From the NCBI GenBank assembly GCA_018136815.1, contig CM030934.1:4227587-4291586 (forward strand): a DNA stretch of 64,000 bases, written 5' to 3'. The position numbers and the translations under genes were made by a program. The notes under the pieces are model-generated. The model was not told the DNA's origin and ran no database searches. It was given only the letters and a program-made list of their open reading frames with translations. The stretch comes from Isochrysis galbana (taxonomy: Eukaryota > Haptophyta > Isochrysidales > Isochrysidaceae). Below are positions 44,432-54,753 of this stretch, piece by piece; the first letter of the stretch is position 1; each line of letters opens with the position of its first letter.

Positions 44432-44438
44432 TAAAATC

Positions 44439-45022
44439 GCAAAAGCTTGAAAAGCTATGCCGAAATATTCATGCCAGGAGGCCTGGATACAACACACCCC
44501 CGCCGCCCGGCGAGCCAAAGTCTAGGGGTGGCGGCAGACTCCTTCTCCTCTCCTCCCTGTTGAGCACCACCTTCGGGGATAGGGCATTCCACACCAAGCG
44601 CGCAGCACGCCTCATCACACCGCCGCTCCCGCCTGCGCCAACCTCAGATGTCACGATGTCACAGCCTCTTGCGCTAAACTCCCCGAGGGCGACTGTGCCG
44701 TCAGTGCAGGGCAAGTGACCTTGGATGCCAGCGGCATTGAAGCCTCCGCCTCTCTCCCTCCCTGCTGACCGCCACCCTCTCAGTGGGGGGGCTCCCTGCG
44801 GGGGTCCTCTGCGCTCATTGGACACGCTGCCGCGAACCTCCCGAGGCAGTTTATACCGGGGTGGGCCCGCTCACCCCGGTGTGATCTGTATGTGAATAAA
44901 GTACTATCTAGTACTATGATGTTGCGAGGTTCTGTCCTCGTCGTCGCGAGCAGCGTGGCGGGAAGAAGCAGCGGGTGGTGTTGGAGAGAGAATGTAAGAG
45001 TAGAGTGCTCTAAGAGAGAAAA

Positions 45023-45084
<62 letters not shown>

Positions 45085-45222
45085 GGGAGAGAGAGAGGGA
45101 GAGAGAGAGAGGGAGAGAGAGGGAGGGAGGGAGGGAGAAGGGAGATACAATAGATAGGGAGAGAGAGAAATAGAGAGATGGAGAGATCGAGAGAGAGACA
45201 GACAGAGAGAGAGGGGGGGGGG

Positions 45223-45278
<56 letters not shown>

Positions 45279-45368
45279 TACATTAGATATAGAGGGTGGG
45301 AGGGAGAGATACAGAGAGAGAGAAATAGATAGATAGATAGATACTACTCTAGATAGATGGAGAGATGG

Positions 45369-45420
<52 letters not shown>

Positions 45421-45428
45421 GTCACCAC
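44439..45428. repeat. Intergenic region ending in a (GA)n microsatellite
   Basis: 44439-44475 is the tail of the interrupted TAGGGCGGTCAAAC copy. 44480-44880 shows no feature. 45024-45420 is dominated by (GA)n with interruptions (GATA, GGGA) and ends 9 bp before the helicase start codon, so it is probably 5' UTR or promoter of that gene. Confidence 0.75.
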
Positions 45429-48374
45429 ATGCCGCCAGCCGCCACTCGACTCACTCTCCTGCTTGGGCTCACGGGTGGCGCGCTCACTCTCACTGCACCT
45501 TCGGACCGCCTCGGCCTCCAAGCCGCTCTCACACCTCCACTTCGCCGTAGCACCCTCGAGCTCCACACACAGGAGGGCTATTTCAATAGGAGAAGAAGGC
45601 CACTCCCTCTGTCTGCCGCCTGCAGCCCACGCCGAGCCGGTCAGCTGCTGGCGTGCGAGGGCGCCAACCACGACCGCCTCGATGCGGCCGACCTCAACCT
45701 CCTGCAGACACTCATGTACGACGCCGTGCGACAGGAGGATTACGACGCCGCGTCCGAATTACGCGACCGCATTGCTGTTCTCACCGGCAGCAAGGGAAGT
45801 TTGATCGACTGGCGCTCGCTCGAGCTGCCAGAGTGGCTTGTCGACTGGCTCGGCCGGCTCGGCTTTGCGATGGCGACACGAGTGCAAATGCAGACACTGC
45901 GCTCTATCGCTCAACGCGATGGGGCGGTGGTGCGTCAGCACGACGCGGCGATTGTCTCGCCGACCGGTTCTGGCAAGACGTTGGCATACTTGCTGCCACT
46001 GCTCCGGCGTTTCTCCGAGGACTTCTTGGAGGAGGATTTGGCGCGCCAACTTGCCTCCGCCCGTGAGAGCGGGTTTTTTGAACGCACTCGAGCGCCAGAT
46101 GCTATGCCACGACCGGTCTTCATGATTGTCGTGCCCAGCCGTGAGCTCGGCGTACAAGTCTCGCTGCTAGCCTATCGTCTCCTCGGAGGCTCGCCGAGCA
46201 ATCCTACCCTTCAGCCGTATGCGCACGCCTCGCGATATCAGCCGGGCAACGTGGCCAACATGTTCACGTACACAGGGCCACGGCGGGTGAAGGTAGCCGG
46301 TCTTTGGGATGAACAGGTACGAGTCGCTCACGCGGTCGCCCCTTCACGGCTCGTGCCGTGCGATGAAGGATGAGACGTGTGCGCGAAGCATGCGGGCGAG
46401 AAAAGGAGCTAGCAGGCGAAATCCAAGCGGATCGCATCGGACATGCAGAAACTCTTGCTGCTTCACCTCCCATACAATGCCATTTTTGGCAGGGTCTATT
46501 TGCAACGGCGTACCAGGACTTGCTCAAGGACGCGCACATTCTCATCGGTACTCCTGACTATCTCGCACGAGCCGCTGTTTCGGGTAAGCTTCGGCTTCAC
46601 CAGGTGCGCGCGTATGCGCGACGAGCACGTAGTTGACTCGCTCGTTGTGCAACTGCGATCCAGATGGCCTCGCCTCTCCTACGTCTGCGTGCATTGTCTG
46701 CTTGCGCTCCTACGGCCCACCCTCCCTTCCGTCTCGCACACTGTATGCTGCAGCTCCGTGCCTTCGTTGTCGACGAGGCTGATGCGGTGCTTCCTTTAGA
46801 ATCATTCCGGATGCTGATGCGGCGTCTCTCGGAGGCTTTGGAGGCGAATGGCACCCCGCGTCCACAAACCATCCTGGCCGGCGCCTCGATTGGGAGTGAA
46901 CACGTCCAGATGGCCATAACCGAAGGTTGGGTAAAGGAGCCGGTGATCGTGACGCCCACGGAGATTACACGCACCAACTCGTCACCACAAGGAGATTCTG
47001 TGGAGGGCGATGCCGCAAAAGACGACAAGGACGGCAGCGCCAACGGGGGCAGCGACGGTCATACGCATGGAGCTGCGGCCTCGAGCTTGCGCGCGGCATG
47101 CGAGCTATCGCAGCGTGTCCCATCCGGCTCGGCGCATGAGTACATTGTCTGTGACGGGAATGACGCTGCTATTGGCACTTGTTGCCGACTCCTCCGCCGC
47201 GTTTTCACTAGGCGTGAAGAGGCGTCGAGCTCGGACAAGGACACCACTTTACAACCGCCGTCGGACTCAGCGACTATGCAAGAGTCTCAGCTTGTGCTCG
47301 ATGCGGCGGATGTGAATGACCCGCCGCGAGTTGTAGTCTTCACGCCAAGCGCGGAAGCTGCTGTTAGTGTGGCGACCAAGTTGCAAGCAGCGCTGTGGGC
47401 TGATGTTGAAGGTGAGCGTCTCGCAGCTCCTCCCCGCGCTCTGACCAGCCCTCTCATGCGGCCTTCTTCCGGCACGCCTCGCTGGGCCGAGCATGTCCCT
47501 TGGGGTCTCTCCTCGAAGACTCGCCACCCATGGGCTGCACCATACTCAGTGGTGACCCCACCTTGTGCTCAGGCGACGCCACTGCTGGATTGTGGGGCCT
47601 CTCCGTGTTGTTGCCCTCTGCCGAGCAGCGCATCCCCTCTGGTCTTGACGCACCTTCGCTGCAGGATGACGAGAAGACACTAACTGTGCTTGAATCGTCG
47701 CTCCGTGTGATGGAGATGTTCCGCGCGAATCAGACGTCAGTGCTCGTGACCACAGCTGCGGCCACTCGGGGCCTTGACTTTCCGCAGGTGCGACTCGCCG
47801 TACTTTGGGCCACAGTGGTATGGATTGCACTGCTTTCCCTCTACTCGAACGCGGGTGTATCGTCATGCCAGCAGCGCGTACTTTTGCGCGCTCGTGTTGT
47901 GGAATGCGCACACTGACACGGCACGCGGCCTCGGACGCATTTCATGGCGACCGATTCCGGCGGCCGTCTCAATTGTCTCGTGAACAGGTGACCCACGTCT
48001 TCAACCTCGGCATCGTCGGATCGGACGCCGACTACGTGCACCGCGCTGGCCGTGTAGGCCGGATAGGCCAACGTGGTCGCGGTGCCGTACTTTCAGTGTT
48101 GCAGCCCGACGAGGTACCCCAGCTGCTCGCGCTCGGTGGCTCCTTGCACTTCACGCCCCGGCGCGTCACATCGCCGGCGCCCACACCGCTCTCACAACTA
48201 GCGGCCAAAGGCGGGGCGGGTCAGTCCTTTAGTAGTGCCTTTGGAGAAGAGGAGAGGTTTGCCTCTGAGGCTGCGGCGCGCGCATTGGAGGACATTTATT
48301 CCTTGTACGACGGTGTCGAGCCGGAAGAACACAACGACGGCGGTGTCGAGGTAGACGGCACGTCATCGTCCTAG
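45429..48374 (+). CDS. DEAD-box ATP-dependent RNA helicase, probably plastid-targeted
   Basis: The model is join(45429..46316, 46493..46603, 46754..47411, 47573..47787, 47988..48374), 752 aa. Motif I is SPTGSGKT (about 177), Ia PSRELGVQ, Ib GTPDYL, II DEAD (340-343), V TRGLDFP and VI YVHRAGRVGRIGQRG. Motif III, usually SAT, reads as GASIG and looks degenerate. Before the helicase core a UVR-like helix occurs (VRQEDYDAASELRDRI). Intron edges are WDEQ|GLFATA, RLHQ|LRAFVV, ADVE|GDATAG and DFPQ|VTHVFN, all GT-AG and in phase. The start at 45429 gives the signal-like MPPAATRLTLLLGLTGGAL followed by a basic stretch, consistent with plastid import; the frame further upstream is (GA)n. RNA remodelling in plastid ribosome biogenesis or splicing is inference. 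Confidence 0.9.
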
Positions 48375-48540
48375 TAGTGAGATCGATGTGTATGCATCCC
48401 GTCTTAGGGCCGCCAAGGTGCGAAGGGTGGCGCTTTGGGTGTTCGCGAGAAAGCATGCTTGCGGAGGGGATACTCGTGCTCACTGAATGACGAATGCTAC
48501 TTGATTGATGTTGCTTGCGCTCCCCTACTTGCTACATACA
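48375..48540. other. 3' flank of the helicase gene
   Basis: No feature is seen between the helicase stop and the hairpin-type element end at 48544. Confidence 0.4.
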
Positions 48541-48543
48541 GCA

Positions 48544-49080
48544 ACTAAGTTTATACTTGGTCGCGATGGAGGGCGCCGGCGCGACTCCCCTCTCCTCCGG
48601 GCCCCCCGCCGATGGTAGCCCCCCTGCCCCCATGGACCAGTCGCCAGTCGCTGGCGAAGCGGCCGCGTCCGCCCTCAGAGGCCGAACAGGTGCGTGCGAC
48701 CCAGGTCGCGCCACACGGCCCGTGGCCCCGGCCACACCACCCACTGCAGCCATGCTGGCCTCCCACATAGTAGTATTCAATCCGTGTTGTACGCTGCCAC
48801 AAGCGAGCGCTCGAGCGCTCAAGCGTCGAATCCTTCACAGCCTTACGGAGGTCACCATGCATTGCTCCGACCGCGTAAAAACACACGTTCGACCTCGTCG
48901 TCGTGCCCTGCGGCTACAGCGTTATTGGCAAGCTGTTCGACGGTCTCGAAATCCTCCTCGGCGCCAGCCATCATCGGAGTTCGTCGGCGTTGGAAGGAGG
49001 TCGGGGGGAGGAGGGATTGAGGGGCTGGGGGGAAGGCGGCAGGGGGGCCTCCTTGTACTGTACAGCTATCATAATAATTC
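48544..49080 (+). mobile_element. Hairpin-ATGG element (copy c), 5' part
   Basis: Hairpin ACTAAGTTTATACTTGGT (48544-48561) is followed by CGCG and ATGGAGGGCGCC. The frame from ATG 48566 reads MEGAGATPLSSGPPADG and, after a frameshift, LAKRPRPPSEAEQV. Element h (minus strand from 60909) reads MERAAAPHLSSGPPAEG then SLSKRPRLRKK. The two share a short N-terminal protein with a basic KRPR nuclear-localisation-like motif. A later frame contains FDLVVVPCGYSVIGKLFDGL. The 3' limit is uncertain and no TSD was found. Confidence 0.6.
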
Positions 49081-49891
49081 ATCTCTATTATACTACTATT
49101 ACAATATTTTTATATCTACTAGCTACTAGCTACTAGCTACTAGATAGTAGATAGATGACTACTAGCTACTAGTTAACCACCAACGTAGAAAGTCAGAAAC
49201 CACGTTACTAGTACTAGCAGGTAACTACTGCCAAATACATACAACCAGTTAACTAACTACCCCTCAAATGGCTACTAACTAATGCCCCCCAACGACGTTG
49301 ATAGTTAACTACAGTCCCTGGCCTTGCTGTGCGCTGCGCGTTGTTAGGTTGTTGGGCGAGTGGGAGTGGCGAGTGGGTTAGTCAGACGCGAGCGGCAACA
49401 CCGCTCGAGCATGTCTTTGCCTCGCGTCGGCGTATACCGACGCGCAGCAGCTATCTCCAGGCATGGCATGGCAAGCTGCGAGAGAGGGCGAGCGCACCTC
49501 GTTGCCGGCCATCGCTGCGGAGATGCCGAGCGCGGGCAGACGCAGACACAGAGTAGCGTTGTTGGGTTCCGAGTAGCGTTGTTGGGTTTGCGCGCCGACC
49601 CAATACCCCCCCACTAGAGGAGAAGAAACGTCGAGACTCAGCAACGACTCAACAGCGCGACTTGCCAAGTAAGTCGCCGCGGGTGAGTTCCCGTTGAGTC
49701 GCTGTAAACTGTAAACCCCCCGAGGATCTCTTTGAAAACTCCCGTATAAAGTACTCCGAACACTGATTCCTCTTGATGAGCTTCAGTAGAGTAGAGTAGA
49801 GAAGTGTACTCTACTCTAGAGTAAATAGAGAATCGCTTCTATAGTAGAGTAGGGAGGGGGGAGGGAGGGCAAGGAAGGCAGAGGAGCGCCG
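49081..49891. repeat. Intergenic region with CTACTAG and GTAGA short tandem repeats
   Basis: About 49118-49172 is built of CTACTAG-type units. 49786-49850 contains TAGAGTAGAG repeats in both orientations, which can fold on themselves, and lies just before the USP start codon. Similar GTAGA repeats occur at 59478-59507. Confidence 0.7.
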
Positions 49892-52800
49892 ATGATGGAC
49901 TCCCTCCTCTCCGCGGCGCTGGCGGCGCGTGCGCGGCTGGCGGAGGCGCGTCGTGAGTCAAAGCGCGAGGGTTGGCGCGCGGAATGGTGGGAGCATCGTA
50001 CCGCCTCCCGCCCCGGTCTATCCAACCAGGGGTCCACCTGCTACCTGAATTCCCTTGTACAGGCGCTCTTCCACTGCCGCGAGGCACGCCGCCTGCTCTA
50101 TGCCTTTGAGTACGAGGCATCACGCCACGGTGAGGCGGCAAGATGCGTGGCGTATCAGCTCGGCCGGCTCTTTGCGCGAATGCAGTGCAGCACCGCCGCA
50201 GTCCTCTCCACCAGAGAGCTGACCGCATCGTTTGGCTGGTCGGCAGCTGACTCTTTTAGACAGCACGACATCCAAGAGCTGTGCCGCGTGCTCTTCGACG
50301 CCCTAGGAAAATACGGAGTGCCACTCGGAGATCTGTTCGAGGGCGCGACAGCCCGCACGCGCGTCTGCCACGAGTGTGGCCACCGGTGGGGCAGCACGGA
50401 AAAGTGGAATGACGTCTGCTTGGACGTCTGCAACAGCAGCTCACTCGAGGAGTCTCTGCGGCAGCTCGTGGCATGGGAGACGCTCGATGGCGAAAATGCC
50501 GTGATGTGCGATGCGTGCGGCGTTCGGCGGCGCATTTCTCTGGGTGAGCACTTTTTATCGACTCCTCCCTTGCTCATGGTTCAGCTGAAGCGCTTTGTGT
50601 TTGACCTCCAAACGTTGTCCCGCCGCAAGCTAAACCACCACGTCAGCTTCCCGGATCGGCTGAGCCTGTCACAATACGGCCCTCAGCCACTGGACGATCA
50701 GCCTGAAGGCGATCGATCGGCAGTGGAGAGCGTCGGAAATGCGCACCTCGGCGAGTATCGGTGTCTGGCTGCCCTCGTCCACTCAGGATCAGCACACGGC
50801 GGCCACTACTATGCGTTGTTGAGAGAGGACGAAGGTAGTGCAACGGGCGAGGCAGCGAACGAGGGACCCGCGTCCTACCGGCCCACGGTGGCGAGCGGCG
50901 GTGAGACGGCAGGATTTACCGGCATTGCTGCAGAAGACGAGCAGAAAGCTCTCCGTGAATTGGTCAGTGCGGGAGCAACACTGTCCCGCGCTAAGGAACT
51001 TTTGGCAGTGCATGGGAGTGCTCAAACTGCTCTAAACGTCTTCACACTTTCAGACGCGGACGCATCAAAGAGTGAGCTCCAAGAAGTTGAGCAGGCGGGT
51101 GCGTGCAAGGTTGGCGGCGATCAGATGGACCCGTCACAGGAGTGTGAGCTTGAATTGAATGGCAGATGGGTGGAGTTCAATGACGCCGTGGTGCGACCCG
51201 CGCGCACGGGCGCCATGCGAGATGCGCAAGGCGTGGGCTCGCCGCATGGTACATCAAAGGCGCAATGCGACAGCGGTGCATCCGCATACCTACTGATATA
51301 TCAAAGGTTGAGAGGAGAAAGGGGAGTAGGGACTTCGGACTTATCAGGCGGCAAAGACTGCCAGGCTCCGGCTGAAGTGCCCGATGCAATTGAGGAGCCT
51401 TTGCCCCCAGCATCTCTTTTGCACGAGATCGAGGAGGAGGAGGAGGTGGCAGCTGAGCTTCGACGCTGCGCCGCTTTGGCAGCAGACCTCGTGGACATCA
51501 CTCTGATTCTTGCTCAAGATCCTCGCCGCCGCTCTGAGCTCGTGATGCATGCGGATATGCTGGTTTCAGAGCTTTTTACGAATGCGGCTCAGGCTGCATT
51601 ACGCTTAATGGAGGAGCAAGGTGGAGAACCTCTGGGGGATCGGACGAATGAGATGTGCAGTAGCTTGCCGTCAACGGGCCTGGACAGCGAGGTCCCTCAT
51701 GTGACCATGCGGTCCTCAGCGGAGGAGTCAGTGCCTGAGATCGGCCAACGTGGCGATCGCACTTGTAAGAGCGCACATCATCTTACCTCGGCTTTCCTTG
51801 AGAAATATTCTCTTCGTCTCCGGCGTTGGAATACTAGCGACCCGGCTGGAGGGGGGCATGCGGAGCAGCCCGTCACTTCATGGTCGTCATCGTTACGACA
51901 GGAACAACTAGCGCCACGCGCCACGCTGTTGGTCGATTGGCACGAAAAACATTGCACGTGGCCGTCGCCCAGTGCGTCGGACCTCTACACCCGCGTGCGT
52001 GAATGGAGCCCCCCTGCGGCGACGGCGGCAACGGGAGGGGATGAGGAGTTCAAGCCCGCGCGGATTGTTTGTGTACCATCCGGTTTGGAGGAAGGGGTCA
52101 CAGTGGATGCACTTGCGGATGCGATTGCCCAAGCGACAGGAGTGCCACCAGCTTTGCAGAGGCTGCTGCTTTGTCGCACAAGTGCTGATGTCCTCATTTT
52201 TGATGGAAGGCGAGGCAAGGGCGTTGAAAGTGCGTTGGAACAACAAGATTCGCATGCAGCAGTCGGATCCGAGCCTCATCGCCGTCCGGCACTACTGTCC
52301 GCGCTGCGGCTCAACACACTTGACAATATTCTACTCGAGGTCGCGCCATCGTCGTGCTCGCCCTCGACACTGCTGCCAACACTCGAACTTGCGCGCCATC
52401 GTATGAGTATTTTCTTTAATGACCCGAGACCGCCTACGCGCGCTTTCTGTGAAGGCGAAGGCGAGGGGCAAGCGGACTTGGAGGATGGATTCAAAGAGTC
52501 ACAATGCGTTGTGGTGGATGGACGAGATCGCTTGTCTAAGCTGACGCAGAAGATTGGAGAGGCTCTTGGGCTCGAAGGCCCGTTTCGGCTACGCCGCTCA
52601 GCACGCGGGGCACACCTCAAAGCGAAAAACAATGAACCCATTGGTGCTGGGGGCCTTGGACTGTGCGACGGATCGGTGGTGCACGTAGAGAAGGGGCGAG
52701 CGCTCAAGGAAGACGAGGTGCTGATCAGGATCCATTGGTGTCACGTTGACGAGGCCAGTACTCCCGCAAAGGGTGTAGGCGGTGCGACCGACCTTGGTCC

Positions 52801-53740
52801 GGATGCGTCCGAGGCGTCATCGGGAGTCGAGCCGAATGAGCGATTTGTCGGTGTCGATCCGCTAGCCGTTCGCGTAGAACCAATGGCCTGCTGTGAGCTT
52901 ATCGTATTAGAGTCTTTCAAAGTCAGTCATCTACGCGGGGCGCTCGCCGCTGCTCTACCCGATGTGAATGCACGCCGACTTCGACTTTTCAAACGCGCCG
53001 GCGCGAGGGTGGGCTCACTATTGAGTGAAGGCCGCAGCCTCCGTCTCGCGTTGGCTGGAGGCTTTGATGACAAGGAAGTCGCGGCGCAAAGGCTGACACA
53101 TGACGAGACGCTCAGCGATGGCGACGTGCTTTTGAGATGGAGGCATCTCATGCCAGTGGCAAGCGCTTTGACTAGGCTGTCGCCAATGGGAGTGAGCTCG
53201 GGTGTCCAAAACGAGCGCACTCGCGACGATGTGCCCTCGGTCCAAATGCAAGCCGCCGGTGGTGATGCCGCGGCGAACGCGGTTGCCTCGCCCCCTCCCT
53301 CCCCGCCCCCCGGTTTCACGCTGTCGCGCGAGTCGACGATGCTCTGCCACGCCTCCTGGACCTTCGCCGAATTGCTTGACACCCTATCAGCCGTATCTTC
53401 GGTCCCTCGTGAGTACCTAAGCGTCGCTAAGCCTCCATCGGTGCAACGGCAATTCAACATACAAGCGATCCGAGCACTGATATGGGACGACGCACGGCTC
53501 ATCGGCGCGTTGAAAATCGGCGCTCCACCCGTCCGCGCTAGCCACGGTGAAATGTACCTTGTGCGCGACAAGAGGCAGGCAAACGCTCTCGTACAAGCGT
53601 TCGGTTCCAAGCCTTCCGGCGGACGCGACGGGCGGGGGCGCGGGAGTCGCAGTCATGGTGAGATCCATGTTGCCTCCGCACGCGCTGCTTCAAAACGCGA
53701 AACGGCGGTGCGTATTCACACCGTCTTCGATGATCAGTGA
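49892..53740 (+). CDS. Ubiquitin-specific protease, USP47-like
   Basis: The protein is 1282 aa in a single exon. The Cys box is GLSNQGSTCYLNSLVQALF with catalytic Cys50. QHDIQELCRVLFDAL is the USP47-type QQD-like box. A zinc ribbon (CHECG…CDACG) sits in the fingers region, and the His box is HSGSAHGGHYYALLRE with His305. The catalytic domain closes with the WVEFNDAVV and AYLLIYQRL strands after an insertion that includes a UBA-like helical stretch (about 350-390, LRELVSAGATLSRAKELLA). The C-terminal ~700 aa hold ubiquitin-like folds, as in USP47 and USP7. It removes ubiquitin from substrates in the cytosol or nucleus. The start has two consecutive ATGs; the upstream sequence is a GTAGA repeat. 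Lack of introns over 3.8 kb contrasts with its neighbours. Confidence 0.92.
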   Translation: MMDSLLSAALAARARLAEARRESKREGWRAEWWEHRTASRPGLSNQGSTCYLNSLVQALFHCREARRLLYAFEYEASRHGEAARCVAYQLGRLFARMQCSTAAVLSTRELTASFGWSAADSFRQHDIQELCRVLFDALGKYGVPLGDLFEGATARTRVCHECGHRWGSTEKWNDVCLDVCNSSSLEESLRQLVAWETLDGENAVMCDACGVRRRISLGEHFLSTPPLLMVQLKRFVFDLQTLSRRKLNHHVSFPDRLSLSQYGPQPLDDQPEGDRSAVESVGNAHLGEYRCLAALVHSGSAHGGHYYALLREDEGSATGEAANEGPASYRPTVASGGETAGFTGIAAEDEQKALRELVSAGATLSRAKELLAVHGSAQTALNVFTLSDADASKSELQEVEQAGACKVGGDQMDPSQECELELNGRWVEFNDAVVRPARTGAMRDAQGVGSPHGTSKAQCDSGASAYLLIYQRLRGERGVGTSDLSGGKDCQAPAEVPDAIEEPLPPASLLHEIEEEEEVAAELRRCAALAADLVDITLILAQDPRRRSELVMHADMLVSELFTNAAQAALRLMEEQGGEPLGDRTNEMCSSLPSTGLDSEVPHVTMRSSAEESVPEIGQRGDRTCKSAHHLTSAFLEKYSLRLRRWNTSDPAGGGHAEQPVTSWSSSLRQEQLAPRATLLVDWHEKHCTWPSPSASDLYTRVREWSPPAATAATGGDEEFKPARIVCVPSGLEEGVTVDALADAIAQATGVPPALQRLLLCRTSADVLIFDGRRGKGVESALEQQDSHAAVGSEPHRRPALLSALRLNTLDNILLEVAPSSCSPSTLLPTLELARHRMSIFFNDPRPPTRAFCEGEGEGQADLEDGFKESQCVVVDGRDRLSKLTQKIGEALGLEGPFRLRRSARGAHLKAKNNEPIGAGGLGLCDGSVVHVEKGRALKEDEVLIRIHWCHVDEASTPAKGVGGATDLGPDASEASSGVEPNERFVGVDPLAVRVEPMACCELIVLESFKVSHLRGALAAALPDVNARRLRLFKRAGARVGSLLSEGRSLRLALAGGFDDKEVAAQRLTHDETLSDGDVLLRWRHLMPVASALTRLSPMGVSSGVQNERTRDDVPSVQMQAAGGDAAANAVASPPPSPPPGFTLSRESTMLCHASWTFAELLDTLSAVSSVPREYLSVAKPPSVQRQFNIQAIRALIWDDARLIGALKIGAPPVRASHGEMYLVRDKRQANALVQAFGSKPSGGRDGRGRGSRSHGEIHVASARAASKRETAVRIHTVFDDQ

Positions 53741-53811
53741 AGTGTATAGTCGGGAGTGCTTGGGCGTGGAATCACTATGCGGCTTAGACATTGCTTATTG
53801 CACGCGTCTTT

Positions 53812-54753
53812 CAACCTATTGTTAAAATAGGGGGCAATGGGGGCGCTCTGCGCCCCCATACACCGGGCACTAACTTCCCTCCGGGGGGGCCCGTCAGTCA
53901 CTCTCACGCCCTGCCTCTTGGCATGGGCTGAGCACTCAACACTCTGACCCAGACCCCCAGTGGGCGCGGGTCGAGACTCGCACTCCTAAGCCCACTCGGG
54001 CCAGCACTCGTACTCACTCTTCCCCCCCTCTCCTGGTCACCAGGCAGACAGAGGCCTGCAGGGGGCACACAGGACCGGCGAGGCACGCGAGGGAGAGGCA
54101 GGAGGGGCCAGGGGCTGAGCCCCAGCCTCTACTGCCCCCTGAGCTGCCTGGCTGGCCCTCTGAGAGCCCCCTCAGGACCCCTGAGAGCAGGTCGTGGCGC
54201 GCGCCATGGGCACGCGCCGCAGGAGAGGGCGAAGAGAGAGTGGAAGAAGATAGAGTGGAAATCGTCAGTCCCCGGACCGGGGATTCACCGATAACCGCGA
54301 CCCGTTTACATTAGTAAACGGGCGGAGTGAGAGGCTGGCGACAGGCGGAAGAACGGAGGGAGCGGCGCAAGTTCGGCCAGGGATGCCCTCTCAACGTATG
54401 GTTCCCCGGGCGCCGTCGCTTATTCTGCGGAGAAATGCTCGGGCAGGCTCGCCTGCCCCAAGGGCCTCTCACTCTCAACGGGACGACTGCAAAAGCTCGC
54501 TCCCCCCCCCCCGGTGCTTTTTCCTGGTAAATCTTCAATGTACAGGTTACATTGGCGAGACTAACTGGGTTTTCACCCGTATGAGCTTGTGGGGAGTTCG
54601 TACGGGAGCCGGGGGCTTGCGAGGGGGGAGGTATAATCAGGTGCTTACTTAGTTTTGTTTGTGCCTTGGGACTTGGTGCGGTCATGTGTGTCGTGGCCTG
54701 GCGTGTTAGTGCAAGTCTAGTGAGAGTAGAGGTACTAACGCTCAAGAATGTGT
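53812..54753 (+). mobile_element. Hairpin-ATGG retroelement (copy i), complete, 942 bp
   Basis: It is flanked by the 17-bp direct repeat TTATTGCACGCGTCTTT (53795-53811 and 54754-54770). The 5' end is hairpin CCTATTGTTAAAATAGG (53815-53831), then GGGCA and ATGGGGGCGC. The body shares with g and f the blocks GAGGGAGAGGCAGGAGGGGC and GGCGCGCGCCATGGGC. A further hairpin CCGTTTACTAATGTAAACGG-like inverted repeat lies at 54302-54321. The 3' part reaches AAGAATGTG. It inserted about 70 bp downstream of the USP stop codon, probably in its 3' UTR. Confidence 0.82.

Noticed and set aside
45357..45428. In-frame extension of the DEAD-box protein (MERWRERERE…)
   Set aside because: It is pure (GA)n; the ATG at 45429 starts a plausible targeting leader.
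44904..45671. 255-codon minus-strand Ser/Leu-rich frame and plus-strand Arg/Glu repeats
   Set aside because: These are translation of (GA)n; only the part after ATG 45429 on the plus strand is a real gene.
46573..46590. Alternative splice donor TTTCGG|GTAAGC in helicase exon 2
   Set aside because: The site is strong, but it would leave phase 1 before an exon that needs phase 0 and would drop the conserved KLRLHQ–LRAFVVDEAD continuity; CAG|GTGCGC at 46604 fits.
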